NCBI RefSeq assembly: GCF_003932785.1
Contig: NZ_RQYT01000001.1
Location: 1-64,000, forward strand
Source: Arachnia propionica
Lineage (GTDB): Bacteria > Actinomycetota > Actinomycetes > Propionibacteriales > Propionibacteriaceae
Length of the DNA stretch: 64,000 nucleotides
Direction of reading: 5' to 3'
Numbering within the stretch: the first letter of the stretch is position 1; every line of letters starts with the position of its first letter. A program made the translations under genes and the position numbers. This document shows positions 45,216 to 53,747 of this stretch, piece by piece. The notes beneath the pieces are model-generated. The model did no database searches and was not told where the DNA came from. It saw nothing but the letters and a program-made list of their open reading frames with translations.

Positions 45216-45680
45216 CGGGCGGACCCAGTCGCCGGAGCGTCCCCCGGACTTCGCCACCACCCTGGCGGAGGTGATCTCGGCCAGACGATCACTGCCCTTG
45301 ATCATGTCCACAACGGCCAGAGCGGCGACGGTCACGGCTGTCAGGGCCTCCATCTCCACCCCGGTCCGGTCCGCGGTCCGCACCGTCGCCGAGATGGTCA
45401 CTCCGTCGTCGACCACCACCAGGTCGACCGTCACCCCGTGCACACCGATGACATGGGCCAGCGGGAGCAGATCGGGTACCTTCTTCGCCGCCGCGATACC
45501 GGCGACCCGGGCCACGGCCAGCACGTCGCCCTTCGGCACCGTTCCCTCCCGCAGCGCGGCCACGACCCGGGGGGAGCACGAGACGACGGCCTCCGCCGAT
45601 GCCTCCCGCACCGTGGGCTGCTTCGCCGTGACATCGACCATGCGGGCCTGGCCACGTTCGTCGAGGTGGGTGAACTTCAT
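45207..45680 (-). CDS. moaC: Cyclic pyranopterin monophosphate synthase MoaC
   Basis: This encodes 157 residues from ATG 45680, 4 bases after the moeA stop. With MoaA it converts GTP to cyclic pyranopterin monophosphate. Signatures: MVDVTAKQPTVREASAEA, GDVLAVARVAGIAAAKKVPD (the LIPLCHPL-equivalent follows as LLPLAHVIG), then GVEMEALTAVTVAALAVVDM and a C-terminal KSGG. The usual CHP of LIPLCHP is AHV here, a common variation at the Cys but unusual at Pro. Confidence 0.93.
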   Translation of the reverse strand: MKFTHLDERGQARMVDVTAKQPTVREASAEAVVSCSPRVVAALREGTVPKGDVLAVARVAGIAAAKKVPDLLPLAHVIGVHGVTVDLVVVDDGVTISATVRTADRTGVEMEALTAVTVAALAVVDMIKGSDRLAEITSARVVAKSGGRSGDWVRPSE

Positions 45681-45684
45681 GGCA

Positions 45685-46887
45685 TCACACCCTAAGGCAC
45701 CTGACCCGGTCCCCGGGACGCACCTCAGCCACCCCCGCCGGCACGATGGCCAGCCCCTCAGCGGAGGCCAGACTCGCCACCAGATGGGAACCGGACCCGA
45801 GCCGGTGGAGCGGCACCACCCCCTCCGGGGTGAAGGCGACGGGGATGTACTGGCACCGGTCCGGCGGCCCGCTCCATCCCTGCGCTGCGACGGTCTCCAC
45901 GATGTCGTCGGCCGCATCCACACCCCCCAGCACCGCGATCAGGGGGCGCACGAACACCCAGGCCGAGACGAAGACGCTGACCGGGTTGCCGGGCAGGCCG
46001 ATCATCGGAACCTGCCGCCCATCGTCGGTGTGCAGCAGGCCGCAGGCCTGGGGTTTCCCGGGCTGCATCGAGACCTTCACGAAATCCAGGTCTCCCTGGG
46101 TGACCTGCCGCACGACCTCGAAGGCACCCACCGAGACCCCCCCGGTGGTCAGCACCAGGTCGGCCCGTCCCGCCGCCGCCAAGGCGTGGGCGAACTCCTC
46201 CGGATCGTCGCCGACCCTCCCGGCGCTCAGCACGTGGGCACCGAACTGACGCACGAGGCCACCCAACAGCAAGGAGTTCGAGTCCGGGATCTGACCGGTA
46301 CCCAGTTCCTGGCCCGCCTCGACGAGTTCCGACCCCGTCGCGAGGACCGCCACGCGGGGACGCCGGATCAACGGGACCTCGGAGTACCCGATGGAGGCAG
46401 CCGCTGACGCAGCAGCAGGACTCCACCGCAGGCCCTTGGGGAGTGCCACCGCTCCGGCGGGGAGATCCTCGCCACGACGACGTACGTGCCGCCCCGGGGT
46501 CACGGGCTCCACGATGCGTACCGCATCCGGCAGGGGCGCGGCCCCGGGAGGTTGATCCGTGAGCTCCACCGGCACCACGGTGTCGGCCCCCTCCGGCATC
46601 GGCGCCCCGGTCATGATCCGGGCCGACTCCCCCACGCCGACCGTCGGCAGTGTGGCCGCGCCGGCGGGGATGTCCCCCACCACCCGCAGCACCACCCCCG
46701 GGGCGAGGTCCGCGGCCCGGACCGCGAACCCATCCATGGCTGAGTTGTCGAACGGCGGCACCGGAACCCTGGCGCTCAGGTCCTCGGCCAGCCCCCTGCC
46801 GTCCCCCTCCCCGATCGGGCAGGGTTCCGCCTCCAGCCGGCTACCCAACCCCACCACGTGGGCGAGGTGTTCCTCGACGGTTCTCAA
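45685..46887 (-). CDS. moeA: Molybdopterin molybdotransferase MoeA
   Basis: This encodes 400 residues from TTG 46887, where GGAGG sits five bases upstream and TTGA overlaps the moeB stop. It inserts molybdate into adenylylated molybdopterin. Signatures: VPPFDNSAMDGFAVRA near residue 45, IMTGAPMPEGADTVVPVE, ATGSELVEAGQELGTGQIPDSN (in two parts), TTGGVSVGAFEVV and GLPGNPVSVFVSA. Confidence 0.94.
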   Translation of the reverse strand: MRTVEEHLAHVVGLGSRLEAEPCPIGEGDGRGLAEDLSARVPVPPFDNSAMDGFAVRAADLAPGVVLRVVGDIPAGAATLPTVGVGESARIMTGAPMPEGADTVVPVELTDQPPGAAPLPDAVRIVEPVTPGRHVRRRGEDLPAGAVALPKGLRWSPAAASAAASIGYSEVPLIRRPRVAVLATGSELVEAGQELGTGQIPDSNSLLLGGLVRQFGAHVLSAGRVGDDPEEFAHALAAAGRADLVLTTGGVSVGAFEVVRQVTQGDLDFVKVSMQPGKPQACGLLHTDDGRQVPMIGLPGNPVSVFVSAWVFVRPLIAVLGGVDAADDIVETVAAQGWSGPPDRCQYIPVAFTPEGVVPLHRLGSGSHLVASLASAEGLAIVPAGVAEVRPGDRVRCLRV

Positions 46888-47618
46888 CGTGACCTCCGTA
46901 ACAGCAGGTGATCCCAACGGCAACGCAGGGCGTCGAACACCGCAACCCTGCCGACCAGGGGTTCGCCGAGGCCGGCGAGCAGTTTGATGGCCTCCGTCGC
47001 CTGCAGCGTCCCGATCTGTCCCACGACGGCCCCCAGGACCCCCACCTCCGCCGCCCTCGGATAGGTGCCCTCCGGCGGTTCGTCGGGGATGAGATCCCTG
47101 AGGTGCAGCACATCCCCGTGGGCATCCGGGACGCCGAACACGCTGCACTGCCCCTGCATCCCGACGGCGGACGCCCACACCACGGGTCTGCCCGCCGCCG
47201 AGGCGGCATCGGCGATGAGGAACTTGGCCTCGAAGGTGTCACAGCAGTCCAGCACCAGATCGAACCGGGGGAACAGTTCGAGTGCGCGTTGGGAGTTCAG
47301 GTGCTCGGGGAACACCTCCACGACGACGCCCGGATTGAGTGCGGACAACCGCTCCCCCGCCGACACGGCCTTTGACGCCCCGAGCTCGGTGTGCAGTACC
47401 TGTCGCTGCATGTTGCCCAGTTCCACGACGTCGCCGTCGACGACGCCGATCCTTCCCACCCCGGCGGCCGCGAGGTACGGCAGGGCGGCCGAGCCGAGCC
47501 CACCGGCCCCGATCACCAGGACGGATGAGGCCAGCAGCCGCTCCTGACCTGCCACCCCGAGACCGACCACGTCGATGTTGCGGGCGTATCTCTCCCATTG
47601 CTCCCGGCTCAGGGGCAT
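46884..47618 (-). CDS. moeB: MoeB/ThiF-family adenylyltransferase lacking the zinc cysteines
   Basis: This encodes 244 residues from ATG 47618, overlapping the moaE stop by 10 bases; GTG 47627 is an alternative. It activates the C-terminal Gly-Gly of MoaD by adenylation. The nucleotide loop VIGAGGLGSAALPYLAAAGVG, DGDVVELGNMQRQ and DCCDTFEAKFLI are present. The zinc-binding CxxC of MoeB is replaced (HLRDLIPDEPP) and the second CxxC near the C-terminus is absent; the normal Cys-Glu-Ala-Gly-Val motif reads AAEVGVLGAVVG. There is no rhodanese domain. It still sits in a full cofactor operon, so function is likely retained. Confidence 0.9.
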   Translation of the reverse strand: MPLSREQWERYARNIDVVGLGVAGQERLLASSVLVIGAGGLGSAALPYLAAAGVGRIGVVDGDVVELGNMQRQVLHTELGASKAVSAGERLSALNPGVVVEVFPEHLNSQRALELFPRFDLVLDCCDTFEAKFLIADAASAAGRPVVWASAVGMQGQCSVFGVPDAHGDVLHLRDLIPDEPPEGTYPRAAEVGVLGAVVGQIGTLQATEAIKLLAGLGEPLVGRVAVFDALRCRWDHLLLRRSR

Positions 47619-48019
47619 TGGGACCACTCATACCCTCCGTCGGCGAGGAACTGCTTCTTCCAGATGGGGACTCTCGCCTTGATCTCGTCGATCAACTCGT
47701 CGAGACAGCGGATGGCCTCCTTGCGGTGGGAGGCCGCAACCGCCACGTACAACGCGACCCCGCCCACGTCGAGCCAGCCGATGCGGTGCTGGACCGCCAC
47801 GTGGTGGACCCTCGGAGCGAACTCGGCGACCACCTCCTGCAGGACCTGCTCCGCGGAGGGGTGCGCGACGTACTCGATGCCGGTGACCGCGACCCCGTGG
47901 TCGTGGTTGCGCACCACCCCGGAGAAGCTGATCACCGCGCCGGCCCGCTCGTCCTCGACGAGCCGCAGCACGGACCCGCCATCGATGTCCGTGTCCACCA
48001 CGGATGCGTGATACGTCAC
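47609..48019 (-). CDS. moaE: Molybdopterin synthase catalytic subunit MoaE
   Basis: This encodes 136 residues from GTG 48019. With MoaD thiocarboxylate it forms molybdopterin from cyclic pyranopterin. Signatures: AGAVISFSGVVRNHDHG, GIEYVAHPSAEQVLQEV, VQHRIGWLDVGGVALYVAVA and the end RVPIWKKQFLADGGYEW with the catalytic lysines. It lies 7 bases after narK2. Confidence 0.95.
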   Translation of the reverse strand: MTYHASVVDTDIDGGSVLRLVEDERAGAVISFSGVVRNHDHGVAVTGIEYVAHPSAEQVLQEVVAEFAPRVHHVAVQHRIGWLDVGGVALYVAVAASHRKEAIRCLDELIDEIKARVPIWKKQFLADGGYEWSQCP

Positions 48020-48026
48020 GGCGTCC

Positions 48027-49403
48027 TCAGCTGGGCTTCGCCGCGCCCTTGCGGGCGTAGCGCCACCACGTGATCCCGATGCAGACGAGACACCACACCA
48101 CGCCGATCCAGTAGAACACCACCGGGCCGAGCATGGACAGGCCGACGCCGAAGAGGAACGGGCCGAAGGCAGCCACCGCCGCGGTCCATCCGATCACCCC
48201 ACCGGCCTGGCGCCGCTCGAAGATCATGGGCATCTGCTTGAAGGTCGACGCGTTTCCGATCCCCGAGAACAGGAAGATGGCGAGCATCCCCCACAGGAAC
48301 TGGCTGAATCCGGCCTGGAGGGCCGCAGCGCTCGACGTGTCGGGGGTCAGGGCGGGGATGGTGAAGCCGATGGCGGCCACCAGCCCGACACCGGAGATGA
48401 GGGTCCAGATGGCGCCTCCCATCCGGTCCGTCAACGGCGCGAACAGCACCCTCGCCCCCGCCCCGACGAGGGGCCCGAGGAAGACGAAGGCCACCGGGTC
48501 CGGAACCGAGTACCCGTCCACGAGCACCGTCCCTCCGTCGACGATCGCGGAGTTGCCGGAACCGTAGAGATTCCCCATGAGCAGACCGAACTGCGCCGAG
48601 AGCCCCGAGAACGTGCCGAAGGTCATGATGTAGAGCAGCGTCATCCACCAGGTGTCCTGGTTGCCGAAGATGTCGAACTGCTGCCGGATGTTGGCCTTCA
48701 CGGGCACGGAACGCAGTACCACGTAGGCCCAGATCGCCACCGCGAGGGCGATGGGGACGTAGACCAGGGCGGCGTTCTGGTAGAAGACCTCCCGGGTCCC
48801 GCCGGAGGGCTGCGGAATGACCTGGGCCGCACCGATCATGCCGAAACCGATGAGCCACGGGGTCAACAGCTGCACCAGCGAGACCCCGAAGTTGCCGATC
48901 CCCGCCTGGATGCCGAGGGCGGTGCCCTGGGCCTTGCGGGGGAAGAAGAAGGATGTGGAGGGCATGAATCCAGAGAACGCGCCACCGCCGATCCCGGCCA
49001 GGAAGGCCAGGATCATCAGCACCCAGTAGGGCGTCTGGTTGTTCTGGATGGCGAAGGCCCACCCCAGCAGCGGCAGAACCAGCGCAGCCGTGGTGAGGGT
49101 GACCAGTTTCCGGGTGCCCATGATCGGCGGGAGGACCATCCACACCAGCCGCATGAGACCGCCCGAGAGTCCGGGCATCGCCGCCAGCCAGTACAACCCG
49201 GTCTTGTCGATGTCATACCCGAGGGCCTTGAGCTTGGGTACGTAGGCGCTGGGCAGGAACCAGGCCGCGAAGCAGAGGGTCAGACTGATCGTCGTCACCG
49301 TGAGGGTGGTCCATGCGAGACCGCGATCCCACGTGGCCTCGTCCTCGGGATCCCAGTGCTTGAGCCAGTCACCGCTGGTCTCGATCTTGGGGCCCATCGT
49401 CAC
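48027..49403 (-). CDS. narK: Nitrate/nitrite transporter, NarK2 type
   Basis: This encodes 458 residues from GTG 49403 (or ATG two codons later), overlapping the previous transporter's stop. About 12 transmembrane segments of the MFS nitrate/nitrite porter family. The first signature is in AGIGGGAFSGFMPSTSFFFP, followed by GTALGIQAGIGNFGVSLVQL; a second nitrate signature region is GSGNSAIVDG ... GGVIGWTAAVAAFGPFL. A long hydrophilic N-terminal tail (WLKHWDPEDEATWDRGLAW) is typical of the NarK2 subtype, usually a nitrate/nitrite antiporter. Confidence 0.9.
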   Translation of the reverse strand: MTMGPKIETSGDWLKHWDPEDEATWDRGLAWTTLTVTTISLTLCFAAWFLPSAYVPKLKALGYDIDKTGLYWLAAMPGLSGGLMRLVWMVLPPIMGTRKLVTLTTAALVLPLLGWAFAIQNNQTPYWVLMILAFLAGIGGGAFSGFMPSTSFFFPRKAQGTALGIQAGIGNFGVSLVQLLTPWLIGFGMIGAAQVIPQPSGGTREVFYQNAALVYVPIALAVAIWAYVVLRSVPVKANIRQQFDIFGNQDTWWMTLLYIMTFGTFSGLSAQFGLLMGNLYGSGNSAIVDGGTVLVDGYSVPDPVAFVFLGPLVGAGARVLFAPLTDRMGGAIWTLISGVGLVAAIGFTIPALTPDTSSAAALQAGFSQFLWGMLAIFLFSGIGNASTFKQMPMIFERRQAGGVIGWTAAVAAFGPFLFGVGLSMLGPVVFYWIGVVWCLVCIGITWWRYARKGAAKPS

Positions 49404-50731
49404 TCACTTTCCTTGTCGATCTTGTTCGCCAGTTCCGGGGTGGCCTCGTGGAGCATCCGGTGGATCGTCACGTGCATCCACACGGCACAGATCGCCACCA
49501 GGACGAAGATGCAGAAGAAGGTGCTGCTCGGGAACCCGGACCAAGTCTTGGTGTAGGCGAACAGCGGCGGCAGCACGAAGCCTCCGAGTCCGCCCAGCAT
49601 CCCGACGAGTCCTCCGACCGACCCGACGTTGTCCGGGAAGTACTCAGGGATGTGCTTGTAGACCGCGGCCTTCCCGATGCCCATCGCGCAGCCGAGGATG
49701 AAGACCAGGATGACGAACCACGGCAGTTGCATCGCGTAGTGCATGTGATGGCTCTCGTGACCGTCCGGATGAACGATGGTCAGGTATCCGCTGGGCATCA
49801 TGAGGATGCCGCTGGTCAACAGCATCAGGCCGAAGGTCCAGTACATCACCCGACGCGCTCCCCAGCGGTCACTGAACCAGCCGCCGAGCGGCCGCAGCAG
49901 GGATGCGGGGAAGATGAAGGTCGCGGTGAGCAGGGCTGCCGTCCCGAGGTCCACCGAGAAGTTGTCCGTGTAGTACTTGGGCAGCCAGGCCGACAGGGCG
50001 ACGTAGGCACCGAACACGGCCACGTAGTAGAGGCTGAACCGCCACACCCGCATGTGACGCAGGGGCTGCAGCATCTCCCGGATCGGCTTGGCGGTTCCGG
50101 GGGCGCGGTCCACCTTCGGCACGACGAACCACGTGATGACACCCACCAGGACGAGCAGGATCGCGTAGATCACCGGGATGAGACGCCAGCCGCCCTGGAT
50201 GCCGAGGACATAGGTGCTGCCCGCCGTCGCCGCGATGAGCCCGGGGCCGATGAACTTCGTCACGGAGGCACCGACGTTGCCCGCCCCGAAGACGCCCAGC
50301 GCCAGCCCCTGCCGTTCCTTGGAGAACCACGCGGAGTTCCACGCGGTCCCCACCGAGAAGAGGTTGCCCGCGAAGCCGACGAGGAACGCCAACACGAGCA
50401 GCATCATGTAGTTCTGCGCGAAGGAGACGAAGAACGCGGGGATCGCGGTCGCGAACAACATGAACAGGGTGACCCTGCGGCCACCCATGCGATCCGCGAG
50501 AATGCCCGCGGGTAGCCGCCACATGGAACCGTTCAACACGGCCACGGCGGAGATCCACGCCAACTGCTCGTCGCTCAGTCCCAGTTCCTTCTGGATCGGG
50601 ATGCCCAGGATCCCGAACATCAGCCACACCGCGAACATCAGGGTGAAGGCGATGGTGGAGATCGTGAGGACCCGCCCGGCCCCCTTGCCGGTGTCATGGA
50701 TGGGCGCGACCTCGATCAGGTGCTTGCTCAA
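49400..50731 (-). CDS. narK: Nitrate/nitrite transporter, NarK1 type
   Basis: This encodes 443 residues from TTG 50731, with AAGGAA about ten bases upstream. It is an MFS nitrate porter with about 12 transmembrane segments. The MFS motif AGILADRMGGRRVTLFML and the NNP motifs GNLFSVGTAWNSAWFSKERQG and GSVGGLVGMLGGLGGFVLPP identify it. It lies 34 bases after narI. The two transporters are separate, overlapping genes; in some bacteria they are fused. NarK1 types are usually proton-nitrate symporters used when nitrite has not yet accumulated. Confidence 0.92.
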   Translation of the reverse strand: MSKHLIEVAPIHDTGKGAGRVLTISTIAFTLMFAVWLMFGILGIPIQKELGLSDEQLAWISAVAVLNGSMWRLPAGILADRMGGRRVTLFMLFATAIPAFFVSFAQNYMMLLVLAFLVGFAGNLFSVGTAWNSAWFSKERQGLALGVFGAGNVGASVTKFIGPGLIAATAGSTYVLGIQGGWRLIPVIYAILLVLVGVITWFVVPKVDRAPGTAKPIREMLQPLRHMRVWRFSLYYVAVFGAYVALSAWLPKYYTDNFSVDLGTAALLTATFIFPASLLRPLGGWFSDRWGARRVMYWTFGLMLLTSGILMMPSGYLTIVHPDGHESHHMHYAMQLPWFVILVFILGCAMGIGKAAVYKHIPEYFPDNVGSVGGLVGMLGGLGGFVLPPLFAYTKTWSGFPSSTFFCIFVLVAICAVWMHVTIHRMLHEATPELANKIDKESE

Positions 50732-50765
50732 CTTGGTGATTCCTTACTGTGACGGGGCTGCAGGG

Positions 50766-51563
50766 TCAGCGTTGACTGCGATGGTTGTCAGGGGTGCCGA
50801 CCGGATCCCAGCCCCGCCCCTGTGTGGTGGCGGAGGCACGATCCCGAGGGCTGTGGGAACGGTAGACGATGTAGGGACGGAACAGATAATGGATCGGCGC
50901 CGAGAAGGCGTGGATGAGACGGGTGAAGGGTATGGAGGCGATGAGCACCAGCCCCAGCACCACATGGGTCTGGAACTGCCACGTGGCGGATTTCATCGCA
51001 CCGAGGTCGGGCTGCAGCACGAACAGCGACCGGAACCACACCGACACGGTCTCCCGGTAGTTGTGGTGCTCACCCGTCGGTGTGTGATCCCCGGTCAACG
51101 TGGCCACCATGCCCACACCGATCACCGTGGCCATGAGAACGTACATGAGCGTGTCGTTGAGGGTCGTCGCGCGGGTCACCGCCCGGTTCGAGAACCGGCG
51201 CCACAGCAGCAGCACGAGTCCCACCACCAGGGCGAGACCGGCCAGGCCACCGCCGTACAGGGCCCCCGCGTGGTACATCTCCTGGCTGATGCCGATCCAG
51301 TCGGTGAGCGCCTTGGGGATCAACAACCCGACGACGTGTCCCATGAAAACGGCGAGCATCGCGAAGTGGAACAGCGGGGAGGCAATCCTCAACAACTTCG
51401 ATTCGTACAGCTGTGAGGAGCGGGTGGTCCAGCCGAACTGGTCGTAGCGGGCCCGCCAGATGGTGCCACCGATGAGCACGGCAGCCACCAGATAGGGAAG
51501 GACACCCCACAGGAAGATGTCGAGGCCGGTCACGGGATTCTCGGTCTTGAGCAGAACATGCAT
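50766..51563 (-). CDS. narI: Respiratory nitrate reductase gamma subunit (cytochrome b)
   Basis: This encodes 265 residues with five transmembrane helices. It anchors NarGH to the membrane and passes electrons from menaquinol through two b hemes. Conserved histidine-bearing segments are LFHFAMLAVFMGHVVGL, and FQTHVVLGLVLIASIPFTRLIHAFSAP near the end. It starts one base after narJ. Confidence 0.96.
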   Translation of the reverse strand: MHVLLKTENPVTGLDIFLWGVLPYLVAAVLIGGTIWRARYDQFGWTTRSSQLYESKLLRIASPLFHFAMLAVFMGHVVGLLIPKALTDWIGISQEMYHAGALYGGGLAGLALVVGLVLLLWRRFSNRAVTRATTLNDTLMYVLMATVIGVGMVATLTGDHTPTGEHHNYRETVSVWFRSLFVLQPDLGAMKSATWQFQTHVVLGLVLIASIPFTRLIHAFSAPIHYLFRPYIVYRSHSPRDRASATTQGRGWDPVGTPDNHRSQR

Positions 51564-51564
51564 C

Positions 51565-52182
51565 TCAGTGTCCTAGGAACTGGGGGTAGGGAAGCAGATC
51601 GGCGCCGAGGCCGACGGTTTCGGTTGGTGGCCCCTGGAGGAGCTTGGCGACCTCGGCCCGGGTCCGTGGCGACGGACCGCCGAGCACCCGACACACCGCG
51701 TCGACGACCCCGGCCTGGGGAAGCCCGTCCTCAGTGAGTCCGATGCGCAACAACTCCAACGAGACCCGGTACTCGTCCAGCAGGCGGCGCCCCGCCGTCG
51801 GGTCACCCTCGGCGGCGAACTCGAGGACCACCGGAAGGTGGTCGGGAAGTTCCCCGGCCAGGTGCACGACGAGGCCGGAATCGCGGTAGGCCCGCTTGAA
51901 GTGGAGCAGGGACTCACCCCGTCGACGGGTGTCCCCGTCCGTCCAGTAGGTGAGGTGGAGGGCATGACGGCGCGACAGGTCGAACTCCTGGACGTGCCAG
52001 GCCTGCAGCTCCATCAGCGGAGCGGATCGGAGGTGTTCCAGCGTCGGCGCGAAGAACTCCGCCGCGTCCGCGCGGGCCACCGCGTCCTCGATCGCGTCGA
52101 GTCGACCGAGGAGTTCCTCCTCCGGATAGCTGAGGACGAGGGCGGCCGCGCTGAAGACCACTGAGGCATCCATCGGCGTCAC
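51565..52182 (-). CDS. narJ: Nitrate reductase molybdenum cofactor assembly chaperone
   Basis: This encodes 205 residues from GTG 52182, overlapping narH by GTGA. It is a helical chaperone that loads Mo-bisMGD into NarG before membrane attachment. The family pattern is seen in ELQAWHVQEFDLSRRHALHL and YWTDGDTRRRGESLLHFK. It is not part of the final enzyme. Confidence 0.95.
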   Translation of the reverse strand: MTPMDASVVFSAAALVLSYPEEELLGRLDAIEDAVARADAAEFFAPTLEHLRSAPLMELQAWHVQEFDLSRRHALHLTYWTDGDTRRRGESLLHFKRAYRDSGLVVHLAGELPDHLPVVLEFAAEGDPTAGRRLLDEYRVSLELLRIGLTEDGLPQAGVVDAVCRVLGGPSPRTRAEVAKLLQGPPTETVGLGADLLPYPQFLGH

Positions 52183-53747
52183 TCCCCGCGCCTGGCCTTG
52201 GCCGAGGCATAGCTCTCGATGGTGACGGGGACCACGTTGCCCATCGTGCTGGCATAGGGTCCGGTCCCGCCCGCTCCCGGTCCGCCCTCGAAGTCCAGCG
52301 AGCAGGCCATCTCCTCCAGGCTGTGGGCCCGCTCGTAGTGGGCCTGCGGGATGACGTACCTCTCGTCGTACTTGGCGATGGCGAGCAGCCGGTACATCTG
52401 CTCCATGGCCTCCGGGGTCATCCCCACCGCATGGGCGAGTTCGGGTTGGGGTTCCCGGTTCAGCGTGATGTCCCGCATGTAGGAACGCATGGCGGCGAGC
52501 CGCTGCAGCACGAGGGTCACCACCTCGGTGTCACCCGCCGTGAAGAGCTCGGCCAGGTATTCCACGGGAATCCTGAGGGCGTCGATGGCCCCGAACAGGT
52601 TGCCCCCCGCCTCGGAATCATGGCCCTGCGACTTGAGCAGGTCCACGACGGGGGACAGCGGCGGCACGTACCAGACCATGGGCATGGTCCGGTACTCCGG
52701 ATGCAGCGGCAGGGCGACCTTGAAGTGCTTGATGAGTGCGTACACGGGGGAACGCTGTGCCGCGAGGATCCAGTCGGCGGGAATGCCGCTCTCACGGGCA
52801 TCCGCGATGACCTGCGGGTCGTTCGGGTCCAGCATCACGTCGAGCTGCGCCTCGTAGAGGTCCTTGTCGTCAGCCAGGGCCGCCTTGGTGACCTGATCCG
52901 GGTCGTAGAGGATGATGCCGATGTAGCGGAGCCGACCGACGCAGGTCTCGGAGCACACCGTCGGCATGCCCACCTCGAGCCGGGGATAGCACAGGGTGCA
53001 CTTCTCCGCCTTGCCCGTGCGGTGGTTGAAGTAGATCTTCTTGTAGGGGCAGCCGGTGATGCACTGCCTCCAGCCCCGGCACTTGTCCTGGTCGACGAGC
53101 ACGATGCCGTCCTCGACCCGCTTGTAGATGGCGCCGGAAGGACACGAGGCCATGCACGACGGGTTGAGGCAGTGCTCGCAGATCCTCGGTACGTAGAACA
53201 TGAAGGTCTTCTCGTACTCGAACTTGATCTGCAGGTTGGCCTCCTCGCGGAGCTTCCTCACGATGGGGTCGTCGTGACCCGTCTCGTGGATACCGCCCAG
53301 GGAGTCGTCCCAGTTGGCCGACATCGTGATGGCCATGTCCTTGCCGGTGACGAGCGACTTCGGCCGCGCGACCGGGAAGTCGTCCCCCAGCGGGGCCCGG
53401 GTGAGGTTCTCGTAGTCGTAGGTCCACGGCTCGTAGTAGTCGCCGATCTCGGGATGGGCCGGCGAGGCGAAGATGCTCAACAGCTTCTTGAACCGGCCAC
53501 CGGAACGCAGCTTGAGCCGTCCCGACCGGGTGCGCACCCACCCGCCCTGCCACTTCTCCTGGTCCTCGTAGGTTCGCGGATAGCCCTGTCCGGGGCGGGT
53601 CTCCACGTTGTTGAACCACACGTACTCCGTGCCCGCCCGGTTCGTCCAGGCCTGCTTGCAGGTCACCGAACAGGTGTGGCAGCCGATGCACTTGTCCAGA
53701 TTCATCACCATGGCCACCTGGGCCATGACACGACGACGCTTGGGCAT
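52179..53747 (-). CDS. narH: Respiratory nitrate reductase beta subunit
   Basis: This encodes 522 residues from an ATG sharing its first A with the narG stop. It carries three [4Fe-4S] and one [3Fe-4S] clusters linking NarI to NarG. The four cysteine motifs are CIGCHTCSVTCK (about 20), CEHCLNPSCMASCPSG (about 190), CRGWRQCITGCPY with Trp at the usual Cys position of the [3Fe-4S] cluster, and CTLCYPRLE ... CSETCVGR. Confidence 0.97.
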   Translation of the reverse strand: MPKRRRVMAQVAMVMNLDKCIGCHTCSVTCKQAWTNRAGTEYVWFNNVETRPGQGYPRTYEDQEKWQGGWVRTRSGRLKLRSGGRFKKLLSIFASPAHPEIGDYYEPWTYDYENLTRAPLGDDFPVARPKSLVTGKDMAITMSANWDDSLGGIHETGHDDPIVRKLREEANLQIKFEYEKTFMFYVPRICEHCLNPSCMASCPSGAIYKRVEDGIVLVDQDKCRGWRQCITGCPYKKIYFNHRTGKAEKCTLCYPRLEVGMPTVCSETCVGRLRYIGIILYDPDQVTKAALADDKDLYEAQLDVMLDPNDPQVIADARESGIPADWILAAQRSPVYALIKHFKVALPLHPEYRTMPMVWYVPPLSPVVDLLKSQGHDSEAGGNLFGAIDALRIPVEYLAELFTAGDTEVVTLVLQRLAAMRSYMRDITLNREPQPELAHAVGMTPEAMEQMYRLLAIAKYDERYVIPQAHYERAHSLEEMACSLDFEGGPGAGGTGPYASTMGNVVPVTIESYASAKARRGE

